Below are positions 8,678 to 18,605 of a stretch of 48,055 nt of DNA, one piece after another. The translations under genes were made by a program, and so were the position numbers. The notes beneath the pieces are model-generated. The model searched no databases and was not told the origin of the DNA. It was given only the letters and a program-made list of their open reading frames with translations. Source of the DNA: Acidobacteriota bacterium (GTDB lineage Bacteria; Acidobacteriota; Terriglobia; Terriglobales; Acidobacteriaceae); NCBI GenBank assembly GCA_003225175.1, contig QIBA01000059.1, positions 1 through 48,055 of the forward strand, read 5' to 3'. Position 1 is the stretch's first letter, and every line of letters begins with the position of its first letter.

Positions 8678-10180
8678 GTGCCTCTTGCTAGACCATTTAC
8701 ATTAATCAAGGACATTGCTAGCGTGGGCTTTGCGTTTGATTCTGAAACTCGACGACGACTTGGCTATCGGCTGATCGATCACATCGACCGCTACTTCGAG
8801 TCGCTGCCAACGCGTCCGGTGCAGCTGCCCGAAGAGCAACGCACGTTTAGTCAACTGACTAACATCCTGCCTGAATTTGGCGAGGATGCTGCGCAGGTGC
8901 TCGACGACGTTTGCGCGGAGCTCGTGGACAAAGGATTCCACGTTCCGGCAGCGAACTACTTTGGCCTGATGAACCCCACGCCGGCATATATGGCGGTTCT
9001 GGCCGAAGCATTCGTCGCTGCTATTAATCCGCAGCTTGCAACGCTTGCGCGTTCACAACTTGCCTCCAAGATCGAGCAAGAGATGGTTCGCTGGATCGGC
9101 GAGCGCGTCGGATGGAATCGTGCTTTCGGAGGAACCTTCACCAGCGGTGGCAACGAAGCCAACTTCTCTGCGTTGGCGCTGGCGTTAACAGCAAACTTTC
9201 CAAGTTTCGTGAACGACGGCGCCCGTTCAATCGGTGGAGCTCCCGTCGTTTATGCCTCCTCGGAAGCTCATCACTCGCTGGACAAATCGACCGGACTACT
9301 CGGCATTGGACGCAGGGCCGTGAGGCGCGTCGACGTCACCCATCGCATTCAGATGGACGTCGACCAGCTCGGGCGCGCGGTTCGCGAAGACTTGGCGGCG
9401 GGAAATCTACCCTTCTGCGTGGTCGCGACGGCAGGCACGACGAACTCCGGCGCTATCGACGATCTCCCAGCGATCGCCGAATTTTGCCGTGAGCACAAGT
9501 TATGGATGCACGTCGATGGGGCCTATGGCGCCGCAGCGATCTTCAGCGAGAAGCATCGCAGCATTGTGCGCGGAATCGAGCACGCAGACTCGGTTACAGT
9601 CGACCCGCATAAATGGCTGGCAATGCCGTTTGCCGCCGGAGTTGTCCTCACGTCGCATCCGGAGTTGCTGAAAGCGACCTTCAGTGTGACAACGCCCTAC
9701 ATGCCGAAGCTGAACACGCCGCTTCCACCGGAGAACTTCGCCATCAGCACGCAGTGGACCCGACGCATGAATTCCCTGAAGCTGTGGCTCACGCTCAAAG
9801 TCCATGGACGCGCGGCCTATGAAGAGCACATCGATCGCCAAATTGAACTCGCACGGTGGTTCGAGCGACAAGTCGCGGACTCCCCATACCTGAGGCTGTT
9901 CGCGCCGCCCATGCTACCAATATTTAACTTTTGCTTGAGAGAGCCAATGGAATCGGAAGCAGCAAATGCGCAAATACTTCAGGCGATTGTCGACGAAGTC
10001 ACCCGCGATGGCAGGCGGTGGATTTCAACCACCCTGGTCAACGGCGGAACAGTGATCCGCGTGATGATCATCAGCTACCTCACTGAGCAGAGCCACCTTG
10101 AGGAGCTGCTACAACGTCTGCATAAGGCCGCTGAAGCGAGCCTGCACGCTCGCAGGATCAGAACTCAGGCCATGCGCTGA
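8678..10180 (+). CDS. PLP-dependent amino acid decarboxylase (group II, aromatic/diaminobutyrate type)
   Basis: The product (500 residues from the GTG at 8678) is a fold-type I pyridoxal phosphate enzyme of the group II decarboxylase family, which turns L-amino acids into amines plus CO2. Visible features are SGGNEANFSAL (phosphate binding), SSEAHHSLDKSTGLLGIG (His stacking on PLP), ATAGTTNSGAIDDL, the HVDGAYGAA aspartate, and VDPHKW with the PLP lysine K312. Substrate cannot be told from sequence; candidates are aromatic amino acids, glutamate, aspartate or 2,4-diaminobutyrate. The start is uncertain: the GTG at 8678 has no close ribosome site, whereas an in-frame GTG at 8723 follows AAGGA and would give 485 residues. 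It converges with the MFS gene. Confidence 0.88.
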   Translation: MPLARPFTLIKDIASVGFAFDSETRRRLGYRLIDHIDRYFESLPTRPVQLPEEQRTFSQLTNILPEFGEDAAQVLDDVCAELVDKGFHVPAANYFGLMNPTPAYMAVLAEAFVAAINPQLATLARSQLASKIEQEMVRWIGERVGWNRAFGGTFTSGGNEANFSALALALTANFPSFVNDGARSIGGAPVVYASSEAHHSLDKSTGLLGIGRRAVRRVDVTHRIQMDVDQLGRAVREDLAAGNLPFCVVATAGTTNSGAIDDLPAIAEFCREHKLWMHVDGAYGAAAIFSEKHRSIVRGIEHADSVTVDPHKWLAMPFAAGVVLTSHPELLKATFSVTTPYMPKLNTPLPPENFAISTQWTRRMNSLKLWLTLKVHGRAAYEEHIDRQIELARWFERQVADSPYLRLFAPPMLPIFNFCLREPMESEAANAQILQAIVDEVTRDGRRWISTTLVNGGTVIRVMIISYLTEQSHLEELLQRLHKAAEASLHARRIRTQAMR

Positions 10181-10214
10181 AGAGCCAAGAGAATTGCTGA
10201 CTAAAGGACTTATG

Positions 10215-12709
<2,495 letters not shown>

Positions 12710-12751
12710 CGATCACAGACTTGCGCTTTACAATGGTCTTGGAGACCCCAA

Positions 12752-12991
12752 TTGCCTAAATTCGAAGAATGCCTGCAACAGCTCGAGAAGATCGTGGAAC
12801 AACTAGAGAAAGGAGACCTATCGCTCGAGCAATCTTTGAAGCTATTTGAAGAAGGAGTTCGTCTCTCGAACTCATGTCGTCAGGAGCTTGAGGCAGCCGA
12901 GGGTAAAGTTGAGATTCTGATGAAAAATGGTGGCAAGCTCCAACCGCAGCCTTTTGAAAGTGTAGGCGAGGACAGGTCAGCAGGAAAGTAG
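12752..12991 (+). CDS. xseB: Exodeoxyribonuclease VII small subunit
   Basis: The 79-residue product matches XseB throughout: FEECLQQLEKIVEQLEKGDL, SLEQSLKLFEEGVRLSNSCR and a Lys/Glu-rich helix. XseB coats the long helices of the XseA catalytic subunit in the nuclease that degrades single-stranded DNA from both ends. The start is a TTG with GGAG 7 nt upstream, and TACAAT at 12729-12734 could be its -10. xseA is not in the window; ispA follows, an arrangement common in many bacteria. Confidence 0.93.
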   Translation: MPKFEECLQQLEKIVEQLEKGDLSLEQSLKLFEEGVRLSNSCRQELEAAEGKVEILMKNGGKLQPQPFESVGEDRSAGK

Positions 12992-13145
12992 CTGCTTAGT
13001 CTTGTTGCGGCTGCCTCAGATGGCATTTTGATTCCTTTTCTGAGAGATTCTTACGTTGGAAATTAATCAAAAAACAGATTCGCGTGGTCTTGCGCAAGTA
13101 CCCGGCCGAGAGCGGCCGGAAGCGCCTAATGGAGATGCATCTTCG

Positions 13146-14048
13146 ATGTCATCCCTCCAAGAAACCCTCACCGCGGGTTGTGCCCTGATCGATGCAACAC
13201 TCGATCGGCTCTTGCCTCCTGAGACGCAAGTTCCTGTTTCGGTACACAAGGCCATGCGCCACAGCGTCTTTGCTGGTGGCAAACGGATTCGTCCAATCTT
13301 ATGCATAGAAGCAGCCAGGATGGTGCAGCGCGATCGCTCAAATGGCGAGCTGCCTCTGGGTGTTGAGGAGTTAGGCAGCGCATTAGAAATGCTGCACACG
13401 TACTCGCTTATTCACGACGATCTCCCGGCGCTCGACAATGATGATCTGCGTCGCGGCAAGCCGACCTGCCACGTAGTATTCGGCGAAGATCTCGCGATCC
13501 TCGCTGGCGACGCCCTACAGACATACGCGTATGAAGTTGTGAGCAAATTACCCTGTCTGTCGGAAGCGCGCATCAGGATCGTGGAGGAGATCGCCCACGG
13601 CACGGGCACAATCGACGGAATGATCGGCGGTCAGGTAATGGACCTCGAGGCGGAGAACACACGTGCAAACGCGGCTACGGTCGAATATATCCACCGTTCA
13701 AAGACAGGTGCATTGATTACGGCCAGCCTCACTAGCGGCGGCATTTATGCGGGAGGTATGGACGCCGAGATCGAGAAGCTGCGAGAGTTCGGCTCCGCTA
13801 TTGGCCTGGCATTCCAGATTGTAGATGACGTGCTTGATGTAACCAAGTCGTCAGAAGAGCTCGGAAAGACTGCCGGCAAGGACACTGCTTCGGACAAAGC
13901 AACGTATCCGGCGGTGTTTGGCATCGAGGAATCTCTTCGCCGTGCAGACTCGCTCATCGCTCGCGGATGTAATGCGCTAGATGGCTTCGGTGCTCGCGCT
14001 CAGACTCTGAAATCATTGGCGCACTTCCTGGTACAGCGTAAAAACTAA
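13146..14048 (+). CDS. ispA: Polyprenyl diphosphate synthase (farnesyl/geranylgeranyl diphosphate synthase)
   Basis: This trans-prenyltransferase condenses IPP with allylic diphosphates to make C15-C20 precursors for quinones, undecaprenyl phosphate and hopanoids or carotenoids. The first aspartate-rich motif is HDDLPALDNDDLRRG, the second is QIVDDVLDVT, and GGKRIRP binds diphosphate. I chose the ATG at 13146 (GGAG 11 nt upstream, about 300 residues, matching E. coli IspA). An in-frame TTG at 13056 would add 30 residues of atypical sequence. Product chain length cannot be fixed by eye. It follows xseB in the same direction and probably shares its transcript. Confidence 0.93.
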   Translation: MSSLQETLTAGCALIDATLDRLLPPETQVPVSVHKAMRHSVFAGGKRIRPILCIEAARMVQRDRSNGELPLGVEELGSALEMLHTYSLIHDDLPALDNDDLRRGKPTCHVVFGEDLAILAGDALQTYAYEVVSKLPCLSEARIRIVEEIAHGTGTIDGMIGGQVMDLEAENTRANAATVEYIHRSKTGALITASLTSGGIYAGGMDAEIEKLREFGSAIGLAFQIVDDVLDVTKSSEELGKTAGKDTASDKATYPAVFGIEESLRRADSLIARGCNALDGFGARAQTLKSLAHFLVQRKN

Positions 14049-14087
14049 CCACACCGCTTTACAGCTTCTGAAGATTTCACTCTCCGC

Positions 14088-14093
14088 TACAAT
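14088..14093 (+). promoter_or_regulatory. Candidate -10 of the fluoride-riboswitch transcript
   Basis: TACAAT lies 18 nt upstream of the riboswitch core, so transcription would begin just before it. A -35 (TTCTGA at 14066) is poor. Confidence 0.4.
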
Positions 14094-14106
14094 GTCGTTG
14101 TAATCC

Positions 14107-14160
14107 GTAAGGCGATGGAGTTCGCCTGAACCGCCGATCTCACGGCTGATGACTCCTACA
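14107..14160 (+). ncRNA. Fluoride riboswitch (crcB motif)
   Basis: The conserved core of the crcB RNA motif is present: GGCGATGGAGTTCGCC (14111-14126), the AACCGCC strand (14129-14135), then GGCTGATGACTCCTAC (14144-14159). The motif binds fluoride through Mg2+ ions and raises expression of fluoride-tolerance genes. A 7-bp hairpin (TTCCAGC/GCTGGAA, 14166-14182) follows without a T-tract, so the expression platform may act on translation, or termination may be weak. It lies 57 nt upstream of crcB, exactly where expected. Confidence 0.93.
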
Positions 14161-14216
14161 ATCTCTTCCAGCTTTGCTGGAACAAAAGTGGAAGTCTTTA
14201 GGACGGGACGAACTTC

Positions 14217-14591
14217 ATGCGAGCTTATCTCTGGGTTTCCGTGGGCGCTCTTTTCGGAGCCAATCTTCGTTACTTTGTCAGTCGTTTTGCCGCCAAGCTG
14301 GTTTCTCCGAATTTTCCTTACGGCACGTTGATCATTAATATTTCGGGCAGCTTTGTGCTCGGCTTGTTCCTTATCTGGACTACCGAGCGCGTGTTAGCTG
14401 ATGCCAGGTGGCGTTGGTTGATCGCGGTCGGCTTCTGTGGGTCTTATACGACCTTTTCAAGCTACGCCTTCGAGACGATTGCATATTTCGAGCAGGGACA
14501 CTGGAGTCTATTCGCCCTCAACGTCCTTACCAACAATCTGCTGTGTCTGGCAGCTGTGCTCGTTGGGGCGGCGCTGGCCCGATCGTTGTAG
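14217..14591 (+). CDS. crcB: Fluoride exporter CrcB/Fluc
   Basis: The 124-residue, four-helix membrane protein assembles as a dual-topology dimer and lets fluoride leave the cell. Signatures are GALFGANLRY at 10-19, the pore Asn in GTLIINISGSFVLGL, and GFCGSYTTFSSYAFE, whose Phe and Thr residues line the pore. Start at the ATG at 14217 gives standard length. Control by the upstream fluoride riboswitch makes the function nearly certain. A DUF190 gene follows, a pairing I associate with crcB loci. Confidence 0.96.
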   Translation: MRAYLWVSVGALFGANLRYFVSRFAAKLVSPNFPYGTLIINISGSFVLGLFLIWTTERVLADARWRWLIAVGFCGSYTTFSSYAFETIAYFEQGHWSLFALNVLTNNLLCLAAVLVGAALARSL

Positions 14592-14615
14592 CGCAGGACA
14601 CTGCGCAACCTCGTT

Positions 14616-14621
14616 TACAAT
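14616..14621 (+). promoter_or_regulatory. -10 hexamer 7 nt from the DUF190 start (probable leaderless transcript)
   Basis: TTTACAAT ends exactly 7 nt before the GTG at 14629 in the 37-nt gap after crcB. The octamer is the same as that upstream of tadA. This would let the DUF190-bshB1 pair be expressed without fluoride. Confidence 0.5.
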
Positions 14622-14628
14622 TTCGACC

Positions 14629-14946
14629 GTGGCCGTCCAAGTAACCATCTACCTGAACGAAGCCGACGAATATCAGCGCCGTCCGGCTCATCTCCAAATT
14701 CTCAACTACCTGCGGCAGCAGAATATCGCCAATGCCGTTGTCGTACACGCGGTGGCAGGATTCATCGGCCGCAGCCGCGTCAAAACCAGCACGTTGGTAG
14801 ACGCTGGCGGCAAGCTACCACTTGTTGTTCTTTTCGTGGATGAAGAAGAACACGTCAGTCGCGTGCTGCCAACTCTCAAGCAGATGTCCGGCACACGCCT
14901 CATTGTTCGAGAAAACGTTGTGGTGGAATCAGGGAGCATGGCTTAA
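14629..14946 (+). CDS. DUF190 (PII-like) protein
   Basis: The 105-residue product has the DUF190 pattern: a beta-strand start QVTIYLNEADEYQRRPAHLQ, a helix with ILNYLRQQNIANAVVVHAVAGFIG, and PLVVLFVDEEEHVSRVLPTLKQM. The family has a PII-like ferredoxin fold and is commonly found beside crcB; its biochemical role is not established. The frame is open upstream to 14437 through crcB in another frame, but homology begins at the GTG at 14629. The stop TAA overlaps the ATG of bshB1 by one nucleotide (TAATG), indicating translational coupling. Confidence 0.85.
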   Translation: MAVQVTIYLNEADEYQRRPAHLQILNYLRQQNIANAVVVHAVAGFIGRSRVKTSTLVDAGGKLPLVVLFVDEEEHVSRVLPTLKQMSGTRLIVRENVVVESGSMA

Positions 14947-15728
14947 TGCCTGCTCCGAGTTCGAAAATCACATCACAACTCGACATCCTCGCCATCGCCG
15001 CTCATCGCGATGACGTGGAACAAACTTGTGGCGGTACGCTGCTCAAGATGGCACAGAAAGGTCAGCGTACCGGGATCCTGGACCTTACACGTGGCGAAAT
15101 GGGAACGCGCGGCAGTGCCGCCGATCGCGAGCGCGAGGCGAATGCGGCCGGGCGGCTGATGCAAGTCCGCTGGCGTGAAGCACTCGATATTCCGGACGGC
15201 AGAGTCGAAAACAATTGGGCGAATCGCCTGAAGATCGCTCACGTAATTCGCCGCGCACGTCCTCGAGTTGTGATTCTCCCATATTGGAAGGGGCGCCATC
15301 CAGATCATTACACGTGTTCAACAGTGGGGTACGAAGCTTGTTTTCTTGCAGGACTACAGAAGTTAGAGATTGCGGCTAAGATGCGGGAAGAGGGATTGGA
15401 CATGGAGATCACTAACGACCTTCCTCCACATCGGCCCTTCAAGATCATCTATGCCACGCTGTATTACGACGTTCGTCCGACATTCGTCGTCGACATTAGC
15501 AATCAGTTCGAGGATAGATTCGCTGCGCTAATGGCATATAACTCCCAATTTGAGGATCGGCAGGAAGGCAGCGGACTCTTCCCTGCACGAGCCGATATTC
15601 GCGACCGCGTTCATTCGATGGCGCGCTTCTACGGCATGCTCGCCGGCGTGAAGTATGCAGAGCCGTTTGTGCAGAAGGAAGTAGGCCTCGTCGAGGACCT
15701 CACCGCAATTCCCGTGCAGTCGATCTAA
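14946..15728 (+). CDS. bshB1: BshB1-type N-acetylglucosaminyl malate deacetylase (PIG-L/LmbE family)
   Basis: The 260-residue zinc hydrolase removes the acetyl group from GlcNAc-malate in bacillithiol synthesis. The zinc-binding segment reads LAIAAHRDDVEQTCGGTL; most family members have AHPDD, so the variable position is Arg here. Other signatures are DLTRGEMGTRG, RHPDHYTCS (third zinc ligand) and YYDVRPTFVVDIS. The length and the DLPPH region fit BshB1. bshA and bshC are not in the window. It is translationally coupled to the DUF190 gene. Another LmbE-type deacetylase role cannot be excluded. Confidence 0.85.
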   Translation: MPAPSSKITSQLDILAIAAHRDDVEQTCGGTLLKMAQKGQRTGILDLTRGEMGTRGSAADREREANAAGRLMQVRWREALDIPDGRVENNWANRLKIAHVIRRARPRVVILPYWKGRHPDHYTCSTVGYEACFLAGLQKLEIAAKMREEGLDMEITNDLPPHRPFKIIYATLYYDVRPTFVVDISNQFEDRFAALMAYNSQFEDRQEGSGLFPARADIRDRVHSMARFYGMLAGVKYAEPFVQKEVGLVEDLTAIPVQSI

Positions 15729-15759
15729 GCTTCGTTAGCAGCTTGAAAGGGCATAGAAG

Positions 15760-16122
15760 ATGAATGTTGCTTCCTCCGTCGTGTTGCTCATTGGCATCCT
15801 CGCAGGAATTCTTGTAGGAATTACCGGCACAAGCGGCGCTTTTCTCATTCCCCTAATGACCCTCCTGTTCCGGGAAACGCAAGTTCGCGCTCAAGGGACC
15901 GCCTTGCTAATCGGAGCACTGCCAATTTATCTGGTTCCATTCACCCCCTACTTTCGCGCACATCATTACAATATGAAGCTGGCGCTCCTGCTTGCTGCTG
16001 GAATCATGATCGGTGGCTACTTCGGAGGCACTCTGGCGCAATCGCTGTCCATGCTCTATCTCAAGAGAATTTTCGGAGTGGTGCTGCTCACAGTCTCATT
16101 GCGGTTGATATTTGCGGCTTGA
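15760..16122 (+). CDS. Short TauE/SafE-like membrane protein
   Basis: The 120-residue product has four predicted membrane helices and resembles one half of a TauE/SafE (sulfite exporter) protein: GILAGILVGITGTSGAFLIPL followed by AQGTALLIGALPIYL and GGYFGGTLAQSL. Full-length members have about 240-260 residues in two such halves, so this is either a half-size form acting as a dimer or a naturally short subfamily. The reading frame is intact from start to stop, so it is not an obvious pseudogene. It lies 31 nt after bshB1 and could be the last gene of that unit. Confidence 0.78.
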   Translation: MNVASSVVLLIGILAGILVGITGTSGAFLIPLMTLLFRETQVRAQGTALLIGALPIYLVPFTPYFRAHHYNMKLALLLAAGIMIGGYFGGTLAQSLSMLYLKRIFGVVLLTVSLRLIFAA

Positions 16123-16151
16123 AAAGCTTCGGTGTTCGCGAGGACACGAAC

Positions 16152-16598
16152 TCATAGCCACCGCGTCATCAGATGCCGATCGTGATCCTTGAATCCGAGA
16201 CGCTTATAGAATTCGTGGCCCCGCGCATTGAAGTGATCAGCTTCCAAATGCATAGCCTTGATGCCGACTGCACGGCAAGTCTGGATGGCAAAATCCACGG
16301 CCGCCTTTCCGATGCCCTGCCCGCGTCGCTCGGGTCTCACGTAAAACTCGTCAATGAAACAGTCTCGTCCATGAAACTCAAGCGAGAACCCGAAGCCGAG
16401 AACCATGTAGCCGACCAGCTGTTGCGATTCTTCGAAAAGAATAAACCGTCCGAGATTCCCGTTTTTGCTTAGATCAGCCAGAAGGCGCCGCAATCGATCT
16501 TCGTCATAACTTAGCCGCTCGAAGGAATAGAAGTCTTGCATGAGCGGAAGAAGACGATCTATGTCTGAGATCTCACCGAAACGGAACGAGGCGTTCAT
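16152..16598 (-). CDS. GNAT-family N-acetyltransferase
   Basis: The 148-residue product has the GNAT fold: an N-terminal strand and helix (FRFGEISDIDRLLPLMQDFY), CFIDEFYVRPERRGQGIGKAA with the acetyl-CoA pyrophosphate loop RRGQGIG, and a C-terminal HFNARGHEFYKRLGF. It transfers acetyl from acetyl-CoA to an amine; the acceptor is unknown. It converges with the TauE-like gene and lies 44 nt downstream of the DedA gene on the same strand, so the three minus-strand genes may form one transcript. Confidence 0.9.
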   Translation of the reverse strand: MNASFRFGEISDIDRLLPLMQDFYSFERLSYDEDRLRRLLADLSKNGNLGRFILFEESQQLVGYMVLGFGFSLEFHGRDCFIDEFYVRPERRGQGIGKAAVDFAIQTCRAVGIKAMHLEADHFNARGHEFYKRLGFKDHDRHLMTRWL

Positions 16599-16602
16599 GC
16601 GC

Positions 16603-16619
16603 TAGAGACGCAGCATGCT
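16603..16619. repeat. Half copy of the TAGAGACGCAGCATGCT palindrome
   Basis: These 17 nt are identical to part of the perfect palindrome at 18501-18530. The second half is lost after the central GCATGC. Confidence 0.7.
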
Positions 16620-16641
16620 AGGTGGTTACCGTCTACTTCAC

Positions 16642-17265
16642 TCATGCTACGCGCACTCGGTGGCGCCAACGCGACCAGACAAACCAGATAATTACCAGCA
16701 TGATGACCGCACCGATGACCTTGTCGAATTCGTGGAAATATTTGCCCAGGTATTTCCAATTTTCTCCAGCCTTCATTCCCAGATAGGCAAGACTGAGGCA
16801 CCAAGGGAAAGATCCGACGAATGTGTACACATGAAATCGGAGACGGGGCATGCGAGCAATTCCTGCCGGGAGCGCTATGAAAGTGCGCACCACCGGCAGC
16901 ATGCGGCTGAGCAGAACGGTCAGATCGCCAAGTCTCGCAAAAAAACGATCAGCCCAATCGAGTTCGTTTTGAGTGATCAGGATGTAAGAGCCGTAGCGTT
17001 CAACCAATGGACGCCCACCGTAATAGCCGATCTCGTACGCGATTTCCGAACCCAAATTACATCCGATCGCTCCCGCCAGCGCAACGAGCCACAGATTGAA
17101 TTGTCCCGCGTAAACAAGATACCCAGAAAAAGGCATGATCACTTCCGAGGGCAGCGGGATGCATGCAGACTCAATAGCCATCAGCAACATGACTCCGAGA
17201 TATCCCATCGCGGAGATCACGGAAATAACAAATAGTCCTAAGCTTGCGATTAGTTTTTCGACCAA
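16642..17265 (-). CDS. DedA-family (SNARE-associated Golgi) membrane protein
   Basis: The 207-residue protein has the DedA pattern: ESACIPLPSEVIMPFSGYL with the conserved acidic residues of the re-entrant loop, GSEIAYEIGYYGGRPLVERYG, and SRMLPVVRTFIALPAGIARM with the essential arginines. DedA proteins are linked to recycling of undecaprenyl phosphate and other lipids across the inner membrane. The start is a TTG that abuts the TGA of the upstream gene, with AGGA 7 nt before it, a coupled arrangement. Confidence 0.92.
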   Translation of the reverse strand: MVEKLIASLGLFVISVISAMGYLGVMLLMAIESACIPLPSEVIMPFSGYLVYAGQFNLWLVALAGAIGCNLGSEIAYEIGYYGGRPLVERYGSYILITQNELDWADRFFARLGDLTVLLSRMLPVVRTFIALPAGIARMPRLRFHVYTFVGSFPWCLSLAYLGMKAGENWKYLGKYFHEFDKVIGAVIMLVIIWFVWSRWRHRVRVA

Positions 17266-17493
17266 TCAGAAGTCCTGCGCATCCTGGGTATAGGTGTAAC
17301 CGGGAAGAGTTGCGCCGTCGGAACCTTTTTGTACCTTGACTCGAATGGTATCGGAGTTAGCGGCATTGGCGTCGGCCTGGCGCAGGATGGCAAATTGCGT
17401 GAAGACTTCGTTATAGAGCTTGGTCACCAGATAATTGGATCCGTTCTCGTCGTTACGCCATACCTGTCCAAGCTGAATGGCTTTCACGGGCAT
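17266..17493 (-). CDS. Small protein of unknown function, coupled to the DedA gene
   Basis: The 75-residue product (MPVKAIQLGQVWRND..., ending YTYTQDAQDF) is soluble and mixed in charge, with alternating hydrophobic residues suggesting a small beta-rich fold (YLVTKLYNEVFTQFAIL, TIRVKV). I recognise no family. Its stop directly abuts the start of the DedA gene, the best evidence that it is real. TATCTT lies 6 nt before the ATG and no Shine-Dalgarno is visible. Confidence 0.6.
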   Translation of the reverse strand: MPVKAIQLGQVWRNDENGSNYLVTKLYNEVFTQFAILRQADANAANSDTIRVKVQKGSDGATLPGYTYTQDAQDF

Positions 17494-17641
17494 GAACTCA
17501 AGATATCAGAACCATCGAATCCCTCTGCCCTCGAGGCCTGAATGCGCGTTCCTGCATTGTCGAGGCATCCTAAGACCTGCAAGAATTCTCAGTTATTGGG
17601 AAGCTGAAATCTATCGCATTGTGGGGACTTTGGGGGTACGA

Positions 17642-18505
17642 ATGAAACAAACAAGCCGAATCACTCTAGCCTGCACGCTTTTGGTTGTGCTCGCGTGGGC
17701 TCAGGCGCCAAGCAAGTTCCGCCCTGGGTTCAACTTGTTTTCAAAAGAGCAAGACGTTCAAGTTGGACAGGAATCGGCCACGCAGGTGCGCAAACAGATG
17801 ACCATGCTCAAAGACCCGTTCCTGAATCAGTACGTCAGCAGCATTGGAAAGCGCTTGGCAAACGCACAAGAAGCGAAAGACAGCGGATTTCCGTTCACCT
17901 TCGAAGTAGTCGCCGATCCATCCATCAACGCCTTCGCGCTCCCTGGCGGACCGATGTTCATCAACAGCGGGCTGCTGAAAGCTGTCGATAACGAAGCGCA
18001 ACTAGCCGGAGTTATGGGACATGAGATGTCGCATGTGATTCTGCGTCACGGAACGAATCAGGCATCAAAATCGCAAATGATTCAGCTTCCGGCTGTCCTT
18101 GGCTCCAAAATGGCCGGTGGTTCGATGATGGGACAGCTCGCGCAGCTTGGAATCGGACTGGGAGCAAATAGCGTGCTGCTCAAGTTCTCCCGCGGGGCTG
18201 AGAGTCAGGCAGACCTGCTCGGTTCTCACCTTATGGCGGAATCGGGCTACGATCCAATCCAGATGGCGAAGTTCTTCCAGAAGCTGGAGGCGGACGGAGG
18301 CGCGCGAGGTCCGCAATTCTTCTCGGATCATCCGAATCCCGGCAACCGCCAGGCGGCGATTCAGCAAGAAAGCGCCAAAATGCCTCACCAGAGCTATACC
18401 TACCAAACGGGACAATTCCAACGCATGAAGCAGGTTGCCGCGGCCGTCAAGGAGCCGCCTCCCAAGCGGCCGGCACAGCAACAGCAGCAGCAACCACAAC
18501 GATAG
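17642..18505 (+). CDS. Secreted M48-family metalloprotease with Gln-rich tail
   Basis: The 287-residue product has a signal peptide (MKQTSRITLACTLLVVLAWAQA) and an M48 zinc peptidase domain: H127-E-M-S-H131 as HExxH, the third ligand in RGAESQADLLG, and LPGGPMFINSGLL. It resembles periplasmic BepA/LoiP/YcaL proteins that act in outer-membrane protein quality control. The C-terminus is Pro/Gln-rich (PAQQQQQQPQR). I chose the ATG at 17642 after GGGGG; the longer frame from 17477 has no signal peptide and is rejected. The stop codon lies inside a perfect 30-bp palindrome. Confidence 0.92.
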   Translation: MKQTSRITLACTLLVVLAWAQAPSKFRPGFNLFSKEQDVQVGQESATQVRKQMTMLKDPFLNQYVSSIGKRLANAQEAKDSGFPFTFEVVADPSINAFALPGGPMFINSGLLKAVDNEAQLAGVMGHEMSHVILRHGTNQASKSQMIQLPAVLGSKMAGGSMMGQLAQLGIGLGANSVLLKFSRGAESQADLLGSHLMAESGYDPIQMAKFFQKLEADGGARGPQFFSDHPNPGNRQAAIQQESAKMPHQSYTYQTGQFQRMKQVAAAVKEPPPKRPAQQQQQQPQR

Positions 18506-18530
18506 AGACGCAGCATGCTGCGTCTCTATC
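18501..18530. repeat. Perfect 30-bp palindrome overlapping the M48 protease stop codon
   Basis: The left half GATAGAGACGCAGCA is the exact reverse complement of the right half TGCTGCGTCTCTATC. The TAG stop of the protease gene is at 18503-18505. It could act as a bidirectional transcript-end hairpin, but no T-tract follows. A half copy is at 16603-16619, so it is a dispersed element. Confidence 0.9.
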
Positions 18531-18547
18531 CCACTCCTCGACATCTA

Positions 18548-18553
18548 TATAAT
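18548..18553 (+). promoter_or_regulatory. Candidate -10 of the ssrA promoter
   Basis: TATAAT lies 52 nt upstream of the mature tmRNA 5' end, allowing a processed 5' leader. The -35 region would overlap the palindrome and is poor. Confidence 0.4.
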
Positions 18554-18605
18554 TGAACTGACCACAGCCAGCAGAGATGTTGGTTTGGCCAGCTTCAGCC
18601 AATCC

